Assembly: GCA_963732595.1 (NCBI GenBank)
Contig: CAVSZZ010000002.1
Location: 2,108,001-2,172,000 of the forward strand
DNA length: 64,000 nucleotides
Direction of reading: 5' to 3'
DNA from: JAFGXF01 sp963732595
Lineage (GTDB): Bacteria; Chloroflexota; Anaerolineae; Anaerolineales; Anaerolineaceae
The notes below the pieces were generated by a model, which saw only the letters and a list, made by a program, of their open reading frames with translations, was not told the origin of the DNA and did not search any database. Numbering within the stretch: position 1 is the first letter of the stretch; each line of letters begins with the position of its first letter. A program made the translations under genes and the position numbers. Of this stretch, positions 10,915 to 23,399 are shown piece after piece.

Positions 10915-11241
10915 CGTATTTCCTCCTTTGTTCGAATAACTATTGACTGTGACCCTATTCAGTTGTATGAAACGTGCAAATGCGCTATCTGCATGCAAAC
11001 ATGCTAACAGTTACCCCCGTGCGATGGAACCACTGTATCTGAATTGTCTGACCCCATGCGTCACGATGGCTGTGTGTGAACAGTGCGTTGATTTCACTAT
11101 ACCGAAATTAGATAAATTTGTAAATAGCTTAACCGTCATGATATTGTACTATTCCGGCAACGCCGATCATTGAATGGGTGAGTATGATATCAGCACTTGA
11201 GCTCATTCCCCGCAAGGAGGATCTTTGATAAACTTGAGCCT
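10915..11241. other. Intergenic region between the giant secreted protein and the nucleotidyltransferase
   Basis: These 327 bases separate two divergent genes, so promoters for both must lie here. I can identify only the ribosome sites: TCCTCCTTT, read on the minus strand just before 10914, and AAGGAGG at 11214-11220. No convincing -35/-10 pair, RNA gene or repeat was found. Confidence 0.4.
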
Positions 11242-11781
11242 ATGAATTCCCAATCTGCCATGCAGGCTGAGGATGTCCTGTCGATCGTCCAGCTTTTCGA
11301 GGACAATGGCATTGACCTCGTGATCGATGGGGGTTGGGGCGTGGATGCGCTGTTGGGGGAACAGACCCGCGCGCATTCTGACCTGGATATTGCCATTCAA
11401 CATAAGGATGTCAATCATGCCAGGGCATTATTGGAAGACCGGGGGTACATGGATGTGCCACGAGATGATACCCGTGACTGCAATTTTGTCCTGGGTGACA
11501 ACCAGGGGCGCCTGGTCGATTTCCATACATTTACTTTCGACGCGCAGGGAAAATTGATCTTTGGGGTTGAATACCCGTTCGAGTCCTTAACCGGTACTGG
11601 TTCTATCCTGGGTCACCCGGTGCGCTGCATCCGGCCGGATTGGATGGTCAAGTTCCACAGTGGTTATAAGCTGGATGAGAATGATAACCACGATGTCAGG
11701 CTGCTGTGTGAGCGTTTTCAAATCCAGCTTCCAGCGGAATACGATCATTTCCAGGCGGATGAAAAAAGGGACACTGGATGA
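11242..11781 (+). CDS. Nucleotidyltransferase of the aminoglycoside/lincosamide-modifying type
   Basis: The 179-residue protein has a nucleotidyltransferase core near the N-terminus: DGGWGVDALLGE followed by HSDLDIAI supplies the helix and the DxD metal site typical of LinB/LnuA- and ANT(2'')-like enzymes. These transfer AMP from ATP to small antibiotics, but many chromosomal members have no known substrate, so resistance is not implied. The C-terminal helical part (WMVKFHSGYKLDENDNHDV) is normal. A strong AAGGAGG lies 21 bases before ATG 11242, unusually far; an upstream TTG (11197) precedes that site and is less likely. The stop overlaps the next gene as ATGA. Confidence 0.75.
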   Translation: MNSQSAMQAEDVLSIVQLFEDNGIDLVIDGGWGVDALLGEQTRAHSDLDIAIQHKDVNHARALLEDRGYMDVPRDDTRDCNFVLGDNQGRLVDFHTFTFDAQGKLIFGVEYPFESLTGTGSILGHPVRCIRPDWMVKFHSGYKLDENDNHDVRLLCERFQIQLPAEYDHFQADEKRDTG

Positions 11782-12337
11782 CCACAACCTATAAGTTGAC
11801 AGGGATTGCGGTGTTGAAATCCCTCGGACTGGCCTCTCTATTCGTTCTACCAGGGGCCACGATCATGGCTTTGCTGCTTATGATCCCTGAAAGTGCGGCC
11901 GGTGGGTTATTCTTCCTGCTGTTTATGCCATTATTTCTTCTGTGTGTGTCATCTGTCTTTCTGATCGTCCTGGCATTGGGCGCGTTTACACATCGATTAG
12001 AGCTCACCCCCGACAGGGCTTGAATATCAACGCTGGCCATTGAAGTGTATTACTGCAACCTGGTCTGAGGTGGAAGCGGTCCGGATCAGAAAGAGATTCG
12101 GCCATGCGCACCCTACTGGTGCGCCGAACCAAACCGGGATTCGAGCTTGACCTCGGTTTCATGACCCTCGGTTCAAAGGCCTACAAGCTCATACCACTTT
12201 CGGACTTCGCGGGTTGGAGGGAAGGGAACCTTTTAAGAGAAATGCGGGCCCATCTTCCTGAATTAAAGCTCGACTCGCCTTGCATAAACGATCAGGTGAC
12301 GGTTGTGGATGACCGGGGTCAACCATCCAGTCGATGA
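11778..12337 (+). pseudogene. Two-TM PH-like domain membrane protein, broken by two +1 frameshifts
   Basis: The first 81 residues hold two transmembrane helices and stop early. Skipping one base near 12015 opens a second frame (GLEYQRWPLK..., TWSEVEAVRIRKRFG), and skipping another near 12100 opens a third (RTLLVRRTKPGFE...LGSKAYKLIPLSDF). The sum is about 185 residues resembling two-helix membrane proteins with a bacterial PH-like domain, ending in an acidic-basic tail. Both shifts are +1, as elsewhere in the window, so it may be an intact gene carrying sequence errors. It is translationally coupled (ATGA) to the nucleotidyltransferase. Function is unknown. Confidence 0.55.
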
Positions 12338-12375
12338 TGCTTTGATCAAAGGGAGTAATTCAAAAAAGAAACTGA

Positions 12376-15300
12376 CTATCCAAGTAGAACCTGAACTTTG
12401 TGTTGCTTGCCGTCATTGGTTAATTGAATTTGATGATCGGCCAAATCCTTCCCATCCATTGATACCTTCTGAACGCCCTGGTTAACACCCTTCGGATTCT
12501 CGATACTGATCAGGTAGCGGGTTGTCTGAAATTGGTAGGTGATTTTATACCCTGGCCAATCTTTTGGGATACACGGGTTGATCTTCAGGGTGTCACCTTC
12601 CCGTGTGATACCCAGGATGGTTTCCACACCCAGGCGATACATCCAGGCTGCCGAACCGGTGTACCCGGTCCAGCCACCCATCCCGGTATGCGGGGGCATG
12701 CTGTAGATATCGGCGGCCATACTATAGGGTTCGACTTTATAACGCCTCGCTTTTTCAAGCGTATCTGAATGATAAACCGGGTTTAACATCCGGTAGAGTT
12801 CTTGAGCGCGATCCCCCTGTCCAAGCAAGGCATACGCCCAGACACTCCAGATCGCTGCATGGGTATATTGCCCTCCATTTTCGCGAACGCCGGGTAAATA
12901 TCCTTTAATGTAGCCGGGATCATTAAGGGTTTTATCGAAGGGGGGCGCCAAGATTAATATCAGTTGATCGATCTGTTTAATGAGCAGCTCACTGACAGAC
13001 GCCATGGCTTGTTGTGCTCGGACGGGGTTGGCGGCCCCCGATAAGACTGCCCAGGACTGGGCGGTGGAATCGATCTGGCATTCTTCGTTTACACTTGTTC
13101 CCAGGGGAGACCCATCGTCGAAAAAGGCGCGCAAATACCAGTTTCCATCCCAGGCATGGGTATCCAATGCCTGGGAAAGCCGTTTCGCCTGCTGGTTATA
13201 GGGTTCGGGATCATCTTTCATGAGTGTGCATAATTTGGCGAAACGATTCAGGGTCGCATACAGGAACCATCCCAACCAGATACTTTCACCGCGCCCCCTG
13301 GCACCCACCCGATTCATCCCGTCGTTCCAATCACCTGAACCCATCAAGGGTAATCCGTGCATGCCGGCTGTCGATCCCTTTACCAGTGCGCGGCGGCAAT
13401 GTTCATATAATGAATAGATTTCGGCGCTCGTACTGTATTGACTATAGCGCTCATTTTCCTCAAGTTTGAGGGGTTCCGCTTTCAGGAATGCGATCTTTTC
13501 GTCCAGAATGGATCGATCACCGGTGAAGGTGACGTAGTCGGCTGTAACAAATGGAAGCCAGAGCAGGTCATCGGAAAAGCGCGTGCGAACCCCCCGGCTC
13601 GACGGTGGATTCCACCAATGCAGGACATCACCGGCCTCGAATTGATGCCTGGCGGCATTAATGATCTGCTCGCGCGCGAGGTCCGGTCTGGCATGCAGCA
13701 AGGACAGAACATCCTGGAGTTGATCGCGAAACCCAAACGCTCCGCTGGATTGATATAGGGCTGTACGCCCCCACACACGGCAGCTGAGGGTCTGATAGAG
13801 CAGCCAGCGGTTGAGCAGTAAATCCATGCCTGCATCGGGTGTCTGCACTGTTATCGCACCCAGGATGTCGTCCCATAGCTTATGAACAGCAGTTTTTGCC
13901 GACTCAAGCCTGGATGGATCCAGATACGCTCCGATGATTGCAAGACTCTCTTTCCGGTTTGAACCCTCACCCAGCAGGAAATAGACCTCTTCGTCCTGAC
14001 CTGCTGCAAGGTCAACATGAAGCTGTATTGCTGCGCAGGGATCTCGCCCGGCCTGCATTGTACTTGCCAGACCAATCCGCCCGAGTGCTGCCGGCGACAT
14101 CATGTTCCCAAACTGACCCAGAAATTCCGTTCGATCCGCTGTCAAACCGTGGAGTTTTTTATTTGCCGCGAGGAATGCGACCCGTTCTCCAAACTCTGTT
14201 GTGAAGTGATTGCTCGCCAGGAGCGCATTTTTATCAGGTTCAAACTCCGGGATGATATAGGCTTGAGAGCTGTCGCGAGAAATCCCCAATACCCATTCAA
14301 CGTAATAGGTGACGGTAATTCGTCTGGGCCGCTTCCAAAGATTTTTAAGGTGAAGATGCACGATTTTGACCGGTGCATCAGGGGCTGCAAACAACGTCAA
14401 TTTTTGATTTAATCCATGACTCTGGCTCTCGAAAATCGAATATCCGGCTCCGTGGCGTATCAGATGCGAGGTATCAGCTCCTGCTGGCATGGCTGTGGCG
14501 GACCAGACCAACCCGGTCTCCTCGTCGCGTAAATAGAGGGCTTCACCCGGCATATCCGTGACCGGGTCATTGCGCCAGGGTGTCAGGCGGTTCTCGCCAC
14601 TGTTCTCTGACCAGGTGCAGCCTGAACCCGCCTCAGAGACCAAAAAACCAAAATTAGGATTGGCGATCACATTGATCCAGGGGCGGGGGGTATGCTGACC
14701 GGGCTTGAGATAAATGACATATTCCTTGCCATCCGGGCTGAAGCCACCGAGGTCATTATCCATCAGTAAATCGAGCGGTCGTGCCAGGGGACTAGTTGGC
14801 TCGTGGTCCTTGGTTATCCGGAGGGATGGCGTGAATTTCGGCAGGCGGAGGGGTTTATGGGTCAGCCGCATGGCATGCTCGGCCAGTGTTCCCATTTTGT
14901 CATTCAGGATCACTCTGGCAATCGATTCGAAAAGACTGATGTCGATATTTGAAATTTGGTCCGTTCGCAACAAGAAAATTCCATCGCGTTGATTTACCCA
15001 CTCAGCTGCACCGATCAGGGAAATGCTCCTGGTGATCGCATTATTCAGATCCATGGTGTAGCCCGTATCGTGATCGTTCAGGATGACCAGATTGATTGGG
15101 ATACGGCGGTTACGCCAGTACAAAAACGCCTGCAGCGTTTCCTGCAATAACGAGCTGTTCCCATCAGTGACATGCAGGAGCAGAATCGGAAGATCACCAG
15201 ATATGCCATAAGCCCATAGGTTGGGTTGCCCTTTCAGATTCTTTGCCAGAATATCCGGATTGGCGCGTAATGGGTTCACAGGATACAGCAGCGCAGAGAG

Positions 15301-18300
15301 TATTTGTTGAATGTGTTCGATATTGTCGGCATTGAGCCCCAGCTCGATCATCTCTCTTTCGCTGTTGATTCGCGCTTCATCGAAAGCCCGGGTGATCGCA
15401 ATTGGTGACCGGTGGCGGGTAACCCGCTCCAGCACTTCCGCCCTGGAAGGACCCGCCAGAGTCAGGAAAGTGACCCGAGCCCGGGTGTGAGGTTTCAAGT
15501 CAATCTCCTGTGCCAGTGACATGATTGGATCGAGCGTCCCCCCGACCGTTCCAGAAAGGTGGGAATTCTTGCCATCCAGTGCGACGGGAGAAATCGTCGT
15601 CCGGCCTCGTCCCAGAAAACGTGCACGATCACTCTCATACTCATGATTCTCTTTGCAGCCGGGATCGGCCAAGAGCGCATGGACCATGAATATCGGTTTT
15701 TCCGCTGGTGAGCGGGCGCGGCGGGTAAATACCAAAGCATTCACAGCAGGTAAAAACTCGCTCTCGATAAAGAGTTTATTGAATGCCGGGTGGCGCTGAT
15801 CGGCGGCTTGTGGGGCGAGCACGATTTCGCCATAACTGGTCAGCTTCAGCCGCCGCGGCTGATCGCTATCATTCAGGAGCGTCACGCGCCGGATTTCCAC
15901 TTCATCTTCGCTGATGGTGATTTCTGTATGCATGGATATGCCATGCTCCCTACACCGAAACTCAACCTTGTGCGGTGAAAACAGGACCTCCTGTTTTTCC
16001 AGGGACCGTCGTGTAGGCTGGTAGGTGGCCGACCAGTGATTGCCATTATCTCTATCCTGAAGATAAATCCAGGTACCCCAGTGATCCAGGGTGGGGTCTG
16101 CCTGCCAGCGAGTCAGTGCCAACCCTTGCCACTGGCTGTAACCACTCCCGGCGTGGGTAATCAGGACTCCATACTGTCCCTGCGAAAGATAGTGGACTTG
16201 TGGAAAGGGACTGTCAGAGGGGACGCGCCATGAAGCGAGATTCACCGAGCGTTTGACCGGGCGCGATTCCAGAGCGTCTTCCGGGTGGGGATATTCGAGA
16301 TGCGGGTTCTGGGGTATCTTTTCCTGAAGGAGCAATTCGATGCTCCTGATGCGTGGATCTGCGTGAAAACGATGCACCATCACGTCTTTTGTCAGAAAGT
16401 TACCTGCAGCCAGAAGAATCATACCCTGGTGGTGCGCCATATAAGATCTGATAATGGCATGCTGTTTTTCAAGGGGCAGACGTGACTTGGTGAAATCGAG
16501 TGCCTCATAAAAGCCGTATGGGCCAAGCATATGCAGACTTTCAAGAAGTGACATGTTGTTAAGAACCGCTTTTGCCTGGAAGGGGAGTGCAAGCAAGGAC
16601 GCATACGGAGTAACAACAGGATCTTCGGGTATGTCGCGTTTAATACCGAGGTCAGGTACACCAAAGGCACGGTATTGATAATTCATGCTTGCATCAAAAG
16701 CCAGGTAACCTGACTCGGAAATACCCCATGGAATATGTTTGTCATGCGCGTAGCTGATTTGTGCGTTGATCGCGGCATAATTACTGTCAGATAAGAATGT
16801 TCCCTTGAAGTTTTTAATAACCAGGTCCGGCATGAGGTATTCGAACATCGTCCCACTCCACGAAAGCAGGACCTGGTGTCCATCCACTTGTGTGATGGGT
16901 CGTCCAAGATGCAGCCAGTGACTTTGGGGTACATCACCTTTGGCAATTGCGACCAGGCTGGCGATACGCGCTTCGGAAGCCAATAAATCGTAATAGCTTC
17001 CATCGAGTTTTTCAGTGGAAGCGTTGTATCCAATATTAAATACCTGCCGGCGCTTATCGAACAGGAATTTGAAATCCATTGCCTTGACGGTCATATCCGC
17101 CTGGCGTGCCAGATCATCGAAATTGCCCAGGAGGGATTCAACCGTTCTGCTCGCCGATGTAAGCTCCTCATCCAGTCCTTGGCACCAGGCATTCGCATCT
17201 TTAAGCAACTCTGTTGCGATGGAACTTGTATGTATTGATTCCTGTAAATGAGATAGGGCAGTTCTGATACCCGTGTTGATGGATGCCGCTTGATTCAGCC
17301 GGGGAAATTCTGAAGGGATGCCAATTTTGAACGCCTTCCAGGCTTGAGCCAATGGATTTCTGGATCGGGTGAATATCCCGGGAATGTGGTTCAAACGGCT
17401 CAGCCAGGGCGCCAATGAATCGATATTTTGCTGCATGCTCAACAAATGGTGGCGTAATGTATTCAGGTAGAGCTGAAGTTCACCCAGGATCTCAGGATCG
17501 GGGTCATTGGGAGGGTTTTCGAGTAACTCCAGCAACCGGCGCGATAGCTTCTCCCATCCTTCACCCAGGAGCCAACCGAGCATGGTCATCCACTCCCCGG
17601 GTTTATCCTGAATGGTGCGTATGCGTTCACAGACTCCATCCAGCTCAACCTCAAAAGATTCAATCGCTAATGACTGGTTGGTCTCTTCCAGCTTTTTAAT
17701 GACTTCTTTGAGGATATCCAGAATGACCATTAAACCTTCCCACAGCCGTTCATCTAGGATCGGGGCATCCGTCAATTGGAGACAACCTTGTTTCAATGAA
17801 ATCAGGCAGGCGGCGAAGTTACCGCTATCCACTGTGGAAATGTAATGGGGGGGAAGTGCTGTCAGAGTGGATGTGTCATACCAATTCAGCAGGTGGCCAC
17901 GATAATGTTCCAGTTTATCGATATTCTCAAAGGTGGAACTTAACCTTAAATCCAATTCAGGCAAGCCGATATAGCCCAAATCGTAGGCTGCTAATGTGGA
18001 CAGCATGAGCAGACCGATGTTCGTGGGGGTTGTGTAATGTGCAACCGTTCCGAGGGGGGATTCTTGAAAATGATCTGCGGGTAACCAGTGCTCGTCTGGA
18101 CCCGCGTATTCCTCAAAGTAAGCCCAGGTGCGCCGGGCAAGGCGTTGTAATTGTTTCTGCTGAGACTCGGACAGATTCGGCGGGATGTGTACGATTGGCC
18201 GGCTGATCCAATCGGCAACCAGGGGAGATATCATCCACCCAAGCAACAGGGGAGTCGCTGCCGGCAACGCGCCCGGGTTCACGATGATGATAATCACCCC

Positions 18301-20922
18301 CAGGAGGAGGCTCATCACCACAGAAGAGGCCATCTCCCACCAGATTCTCGTCCTGGTCGTAATGATCGAACGGGCCAGCTTCGCAGCGGTTGTCCACTGA
18401 AGCATATGCTTCCGTACATAGAACAGACGATTGAGAGTCACCCCGATCGCACTCAACGAAAGCATGGCTTCATAAGGGAGAAATAGGAACATGAGCGCCC
18501 AACGCATCAGCGGGAGTCTGGATGGCTCGAAAAGTTTTTTCAAGGACAACTGACCAATATTCTGCTCGATATTCATCAATGTTTGGGTCGCGATCTGGAG
18601 AGCAGGCGTCAGAAGAGTCAGCAAAGTCCATACCACAGGTGAACCTGGCAGAACCAGCCATCCAGCCACCAGCAATGCCAGATAAACCGGTGCGAGTAAG
18701 CTGCGTCGAAGATTATCGAAAATTTTCCAGCGGTTAATGGTGGAGAACCGGTTGGGGGTAAGCCCCTTCCTGGTTTTCGCGATGCGCATCAACCAGGGGA
18801 GTAATTGCCAATCTCCCCGAATCCAGCGACTCATACGACGGGCATAGTTCAGATAGCTGGCCGGAAATTCTTCGTACAAGATGACATCGGTTACGAGTGC
18901 TGCCCGTCCGAAAATGCCTTCCAGGAGGTCATGGCTGAGAAGTGTGTTCTCCCTGACCTGGCCTTTCAGGCTTCTGGCAAAAGCAGCCACATCGTAAATA
19001 CCTTTTCCAACATAACTTCCCTCACCAAACAGGTCCTGATAAACATCTGAAACTGCCAGGGAATAAAGATCGAATCCGGCATTGCCGGCGTAAATATGCG
19101 AAAACAAAGATCGATTTGCGCTGGTTGGTTTGATCTCAACCCTTGGCTGCAGGACCGTATAGCCTGCAATGACTGAACAACCGTCTGCACCAAATACTGC
19201 CCGGTTAAGGGGATGCGCGAGGGTGGCAACCAGACGACTGGCACTATCTTGCGGCAATGAAGTATCTGCATCCAGCGTGATCACATATTTGATCTCAGGC
19301 AGGATACTCAGATCCCCGACCTGTGTCGTATAGGATGTCTGGCCAGAGTTCAATATCAACCGATTGAAACCGGTCAGCTTTCCCCGCTTGCGTTCCCAAC
19401 CCATCCAGACTCCCTCGGATGGATTCCAATCCCTTTGCCGGTGGAATAAATAAAAAGGTGCTGTCTGCGGATACTTCTGGTTGAGACTGTCTATCCCGGC
19501 CTTTGCTGCAGACAACAGTTGCTCATCATTCGGCATTTGCTGCTCTGGAGCGTCGTCGAAATCGGTGAGGAGGGCAAACGTGAGCTGTGGATCGGGATTC
19601 CGAAGGTAATGGAGTTCCAGATCCTGCAGGAGAGAGTCGAGTTCTTCCGTGTTCGATAGCAGAGATGGGATCACCACCATCGTACGGTATTCAGACGGAA
19701 TGCCTTCAGAAAAATCCATGCGGGGCAGGCTGCTGGGATGGATTTCATGTGTCACGTTCCAATTGACCAGGTTGATCGAGGCATCCAGTCCCAGGAAGAA
19801 GCCCAGCAGAGCGATGACGACCAAATCGGATAATGAGCCTCCTACAGCATTTGTATAGACAAGCAAACCCAGGAATATCAGCAGGGTGATAAGGCAGATA
19901 CTGCCCAGATAGGTTGACGTGGGGTGGGTGAGGAACCAGCGGCGAATACCAGACATCAACTCCGGCCGGTATTTGATCTTTTTTTCAAGCAGGGGTCGGC
20001 CTGCGTCGATCAGATAAAAACCAATGTGTGATCTTCGATCAGTGGTTGATTTACCGGTCTTTGATTTTTTGAATCGCATTATTCGCCAAGTTCGATCGCA
20101 GTTTGTGCAACGGATTCTTCGCCATGTTTCGAGCGTCGAGCCAGCTCTTCAATAACACTGCGATAACTATTCCGGGTGGTGAAATCCATATCTGGATAGA
20201 TTCCCGCCGGATCCGTGTATAGTATCTTTTCTACACGACTGATTTGCTCAAAGAAATGTTTTCCAGTCTGTCGCGGAAAGTAAACGTAAACTGAGAAAAC
20301 AGTTAACCACCAGGGTATCATTTGATAGGGTTGGGGAGGAATGGGTATTGGGGGAGGACTGCAGAATCTCCGGGGGATCGATCCCTGTCATCACGGCAAC
20401 AGCATTTGACAGTCGTTCTAAAATCCCAATTCGCAGCATCGTTGGTAATGCCCAGAGTTCGCCAATCGTTAATGGCGTGACCTCCTGGTAGTTCTGCAGG
20501 TATGTTGCGGTCTGAGCCAGGTCAAATTGACACTGGTTATATCGTACCCATTCCCATCCAAGTGCGAAAACGCGCGGGTAACCTTTCAGGGGGGGCTCAA
20601 GCAACTTTGGTAACTGGTCGAAATAACCCTGTGGGAGATCCTGTTCGATTTGATGCAAGGTTTGTTCGATAATATAAAAATTATCAAGCATCCATTCGCC
20701 GGCCTGAGAAAAGGCGATGTCTTTCGCGGGGGTGCTTCTGAAATATGCGTACGCATCCTGCAAGGTCCGTTTCCAACTTTGCAGATTCTTCATCAGGTAA
20801 ACCGTATGGCTGCTGCTTTCAACAGCCTGGTGATTGCCGGCTATTTGGCTTGCAAGTTGTTCAAGTTGAAATTCAAAGCCTGGGTTGCCCTGGTCGGGAG
20901 TTGTGAAATGAATATCCTGCAT
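12376..20922 (-). CDS. ndvB: Cyclic beta-1,2-glucan synthase (GT84 + GH94), in three frames
   Basis: Joined, this encodes about 2,848 residues, the usual NdvB/Cgs length. The N-terminal helical part (LPQGYFDQLP, LTIGELWALPTMLRI) occupies 20922-20250. It continues in another frame at FFEQISRVEK, then in a third frame from 20079. Next are membrane helices, a GT84 transferase (ITLDADTSLPQD, RRMSRWIRGDWQLLPW) and a C-terminal GH94 phosphorylase domain with GSGDWNDG. NdvB makes cyclic beta-1,2-glucan from UDP-glucose; the GH94 part sets ring size. The first shift is one extra base near CTTTGAG (20250). The second is a TAATG junction at 20079 of opposite sign, so the two compensate. It follows the usp gene by three bases. 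Confidence 0.87.
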
Positions 20923-20925
20923 GGG

Positions 20926-21873
20926 TTATTGCTCTGAACGTTCTCTGATGTCCATTGTGACCGGGCTCGTTTCATCCTTTACCGGCAGATCTTGAACAAT
21001 TAACAACGGCACTTTTCCATACAGGATAAAGTTATTGACCATGCTGCCATAAGGCCACTTGATATTTCCTGAAAAACCATGGGCACTTAAAGCCAGCATA
21101 TTTATTTGCTCCCGTTCCACCAATTCATGGAGCGCTGCTGTGGGATCGTGGTTGACGATCAGGTGAGTTTTGACATCGATACCTGCCATCGTCGAACGCG
21201 ACTTCACCTGTTCCAGATATTGAAGGGCTTCTTCTCGATTGCGTGCAACGATTTGATCGGACAGATCAGTATCTTCCTGTACGGGAGGCATATGCCGGGC
21301 CATTTCCGGCATTTTTACAACATGGGCGATTTGGATCTGTGATTTATGAAAGCGGGCCAGCACGGTGATGATGGGCAGAACATTTTCTGCGCGCCAGGAA
21401 CCATCCAGTGGCACCAAAATTCGCTCATAACTTTGCACAATCAATTGTGGCGCACGGACAAGGAGTACTGAAGTGGGTGCACTCTGAATTATTTTTTGGG
21501 TGACACTGCTGATTTCCCAATTTCTCAACCCACTATGCCCATGACTGCTCAGGATGACCAACTTCATTTTCTGACTTTGAGAAAATTCAATAATCGACTC
21601 AACGATCGGTCCTTCCAATACGACAGCCTTGGTCTGCAACCCCGATTTTTCAAGCTGGTCACCAATTCTTTTAAGATACAGCTTTGCTTTGGTTTTATTG
21701 ATTTGCCAGTTCAACATATCCAACAGTTGAGCTGATGACCCGCACTGGTTCGTATCCAGGACATGCAACAAACTGATTTTTGAATTGAACGCCTGACCAA
21801 ATGAGACCACCTGCGGTAAGACGCATTCTGCAAGCTGAGAGCTATCCAATGGTACGAGAATGAGGTCGAACAT
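20926..21873 (-). CDS. Universal stress protein with two UspA domains
   Basis: The 315-residue protein has tandem UspA domains. Domain 1 starts MFDLILVPLDSS and ends with ILSSHGHSGLRNW...SVLLVR. Domain 2 starts YERILVPLDGS and ends LSAHGFSGN...YGSMVNNFI...PLLIVQ. The second has a better GxxG-x9-GS nucleotide loop than the first. Tandem Usp proteins usually bind ATP or AMP and support stress survival. ATG 21873 is favoured over 21912 because AAAGGA lies six bases before it. The gene is immediately upstream of ndvB, with a 3-base gap, suggesting co-expression of stress response and glucan synthesis. Confidence 0.88.
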   Translation of the reverse strand: MFDLILVPLDSSQLAECVLPQVVSFGQAFNSKISLLHVLDTNQCGSSAQLLDMLNWQINKTKAKLYLKRIGDQLEKSGLQTKAVVLEGPIVESIIEFSQSQKMKLVILSSHGHSGLRNWEISSVTQKIIQSAPTSVLLVRAPQLIVQSYERILVPLDGSWRAENVLPIITVLARFHKSQIQIAHVVKMPEMARHMPPVQEDTDLSDQIVARNREEALQYLEQVKSRSTMAGIDVKTHLIVNHDPTAALHELVEREQINMLALSAHGFSGNIKWPYGSMVNNFILYGKVPLLIVQDLPVKDETSPVTMDIRERSEQ

Positions 21874-22337
21874 GGAGGATCCTTTCACTTCATTGAGGCA
21901 TGGCAAAACCACAAAGGGAAAGTATGATTAATGTCTTAATGTCGGTGAACAGTGATCTGCTTCCGATTTCGTTCCAAAGACACAATACTTTACATACAAG
22001 CGGGTACCTATTCGGGCGATCCGGGCATGCATTTAGAACGCGCGAATATCATCGCTTCAGTTAATCATACAATAAAGCCTCGGATTCCACATCCATCATG
22101 CGGGGAATATTGATCTCCACCACTTGGGGGAGATTAAAATAGTAATGACCCCCAGACAGTCCTCAAATTATGTGAAATAATGGTTAGGAAAAGATGAAGG
22201 AGTATCTCAGAAAATGCCGCAAATTATCCAATATGGTGGATGAGTTTGATTTCTGAAGTGTGATCCTTCAATTTTGTGTGACATGACCCGGTATAATAGT
22301 GTCTTAGTCGGTTTCCACTTAAGTATCATGATATCGC
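21874..22337. other. Intergenic region between usp and the CDF transporter
   Basis: These 464 bases lie between divergent genes. A TATAAT at 22292-22297 is a plausible -10 for the CDF gene, with only a weak TTCAAT 19 bases upstream as -35. A 21-codon open frame at 22194 has no support as a gene. No repeat or RNA structure stands out. Confidence 0.4.
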
Positions 22338-23331
22338 ATGTCAATCAATACGATTAAACCCATTTCTCTTACACGCTTTGCCTGGCTTTCGATCGCCGCC
22401 GCAATTCTTACCATCCTCCTGAAGGGCATCGCGTATTATTTAACTGGCTCAGTCGGACTGCTTTCTGATGCGCTGGAATCTATTGTCAACCTGGTAGGCG
22501 CAATGGTGGCATTGGTGATGTTGACGATCGCCGCACGACCGGCCGACGAGAATCATGCCTTCGGTCACAACAAAGCCGAATATTTTTCAAGTGGTGTTGA
22601 AGGCACATTGATTTTACTTGCGGCCGGTAGTATCCTGGCGACTGCCATTCCACGGCTGATCCTCCCAAAACCCATTGAGCAGGTCGGATTGGGATTGGGA
22701 GTGTCGGTCGCTGCCTCTCTTATTAATTTATTTGTCGCGCGGGTCCTTTTGCGGGCCAGTAAACAATATCGATCAATCACCCTCGACGCGGATGCACGTC
22801 ACTTGATGACGGATGTATGGACATCGGCGGGCGTGTTGGTTGGGGTCGGCGCAGTGGCGCTTACCGGTTGGACACGACTCGATCCCATCGTAGCCTGCCT
22901 GGTCGCAGCGAATATCATCTGGACCGGGGTTGGTATCATCCGCAAATCGGTATCAGGGTTGATGGATACGGCATTACCGGCTGAAGATCAGAAAAGACTG
23001 CTTAAAAGTTCTGAAACCATATCATCGGGCTGGTGTTCAGACTCATGCACTCCGTACACGCCGATCAGGGACGCGACAATTCATTTCTCTGCATGTTTTG
23101 GTACCTGGGCAATGGACAGTTCAACGCGGCCATGAACTATTGGAAAGTATCGAAATGGATATTCGTCAGGTTTTGCCGGATGTCACCGTGTTTACGCATC
23201 TGGAGTCACTCAATGATCCCACCTCATGGGATGATACTGATTTGGATCGCATTGAAACCCCGTTGGCTGATGATATGATAAAACCGGCACAAAAAGCTTC
23301 GCTGGGAGATGATCACCTTTCACGAAGATGA
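22338..23331 (+). CDS. Cation diffusion facilitator (CDF) metal exporter, one +1 frameshift
   Basis: Joined length is about 330 residues. The membrane half shows the CDF pattern: ITGS-like YYLTGSVGLLSDALESIVNLV with the Asp metal ligand, ENHAFGHNKAEYFSS with the His residues, and DARHLMTDVWTSAGVLVGV for the second HxxxD-type site. The cytoplasmic domain continues in the +1 frame after an A4 run at 23004-23007 (VLKPYHRAGVQTHALRTRRSG...WTVQRGHELLESIE). CDF proteins export Zn2+, Fe2+, Co2+ or Mn2+ against protons. The shift looks like a single added A, and the sequence on both sides is well conserved. An mgtA gene follows in the same direction. Confidence 0.85.
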
Positions 23332-23399
23332 GTTCGCATAATCAAAAACCGTAATAGAATAGGAGGGTCCAGGCAGCGGGCTGGTCCATTAGAGGTCAA

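Noticed and set aside
20240..20260. RF2-like +1 recoding site (CTT TGA) in ndvB
   Set aside because: The codons match the prfB slip site, but there is no upstream Shine-Dalgarno-like stimulator, and many other +1 shifts in the window lie away from stops or slippery codons, so an extra base is simpler.
22194..22259. 21-codon open frame upstream of the CDF gene
   Set aside because: No ribosome site at proper spacing and no family resemblance. Likely chance in an intergenic region.
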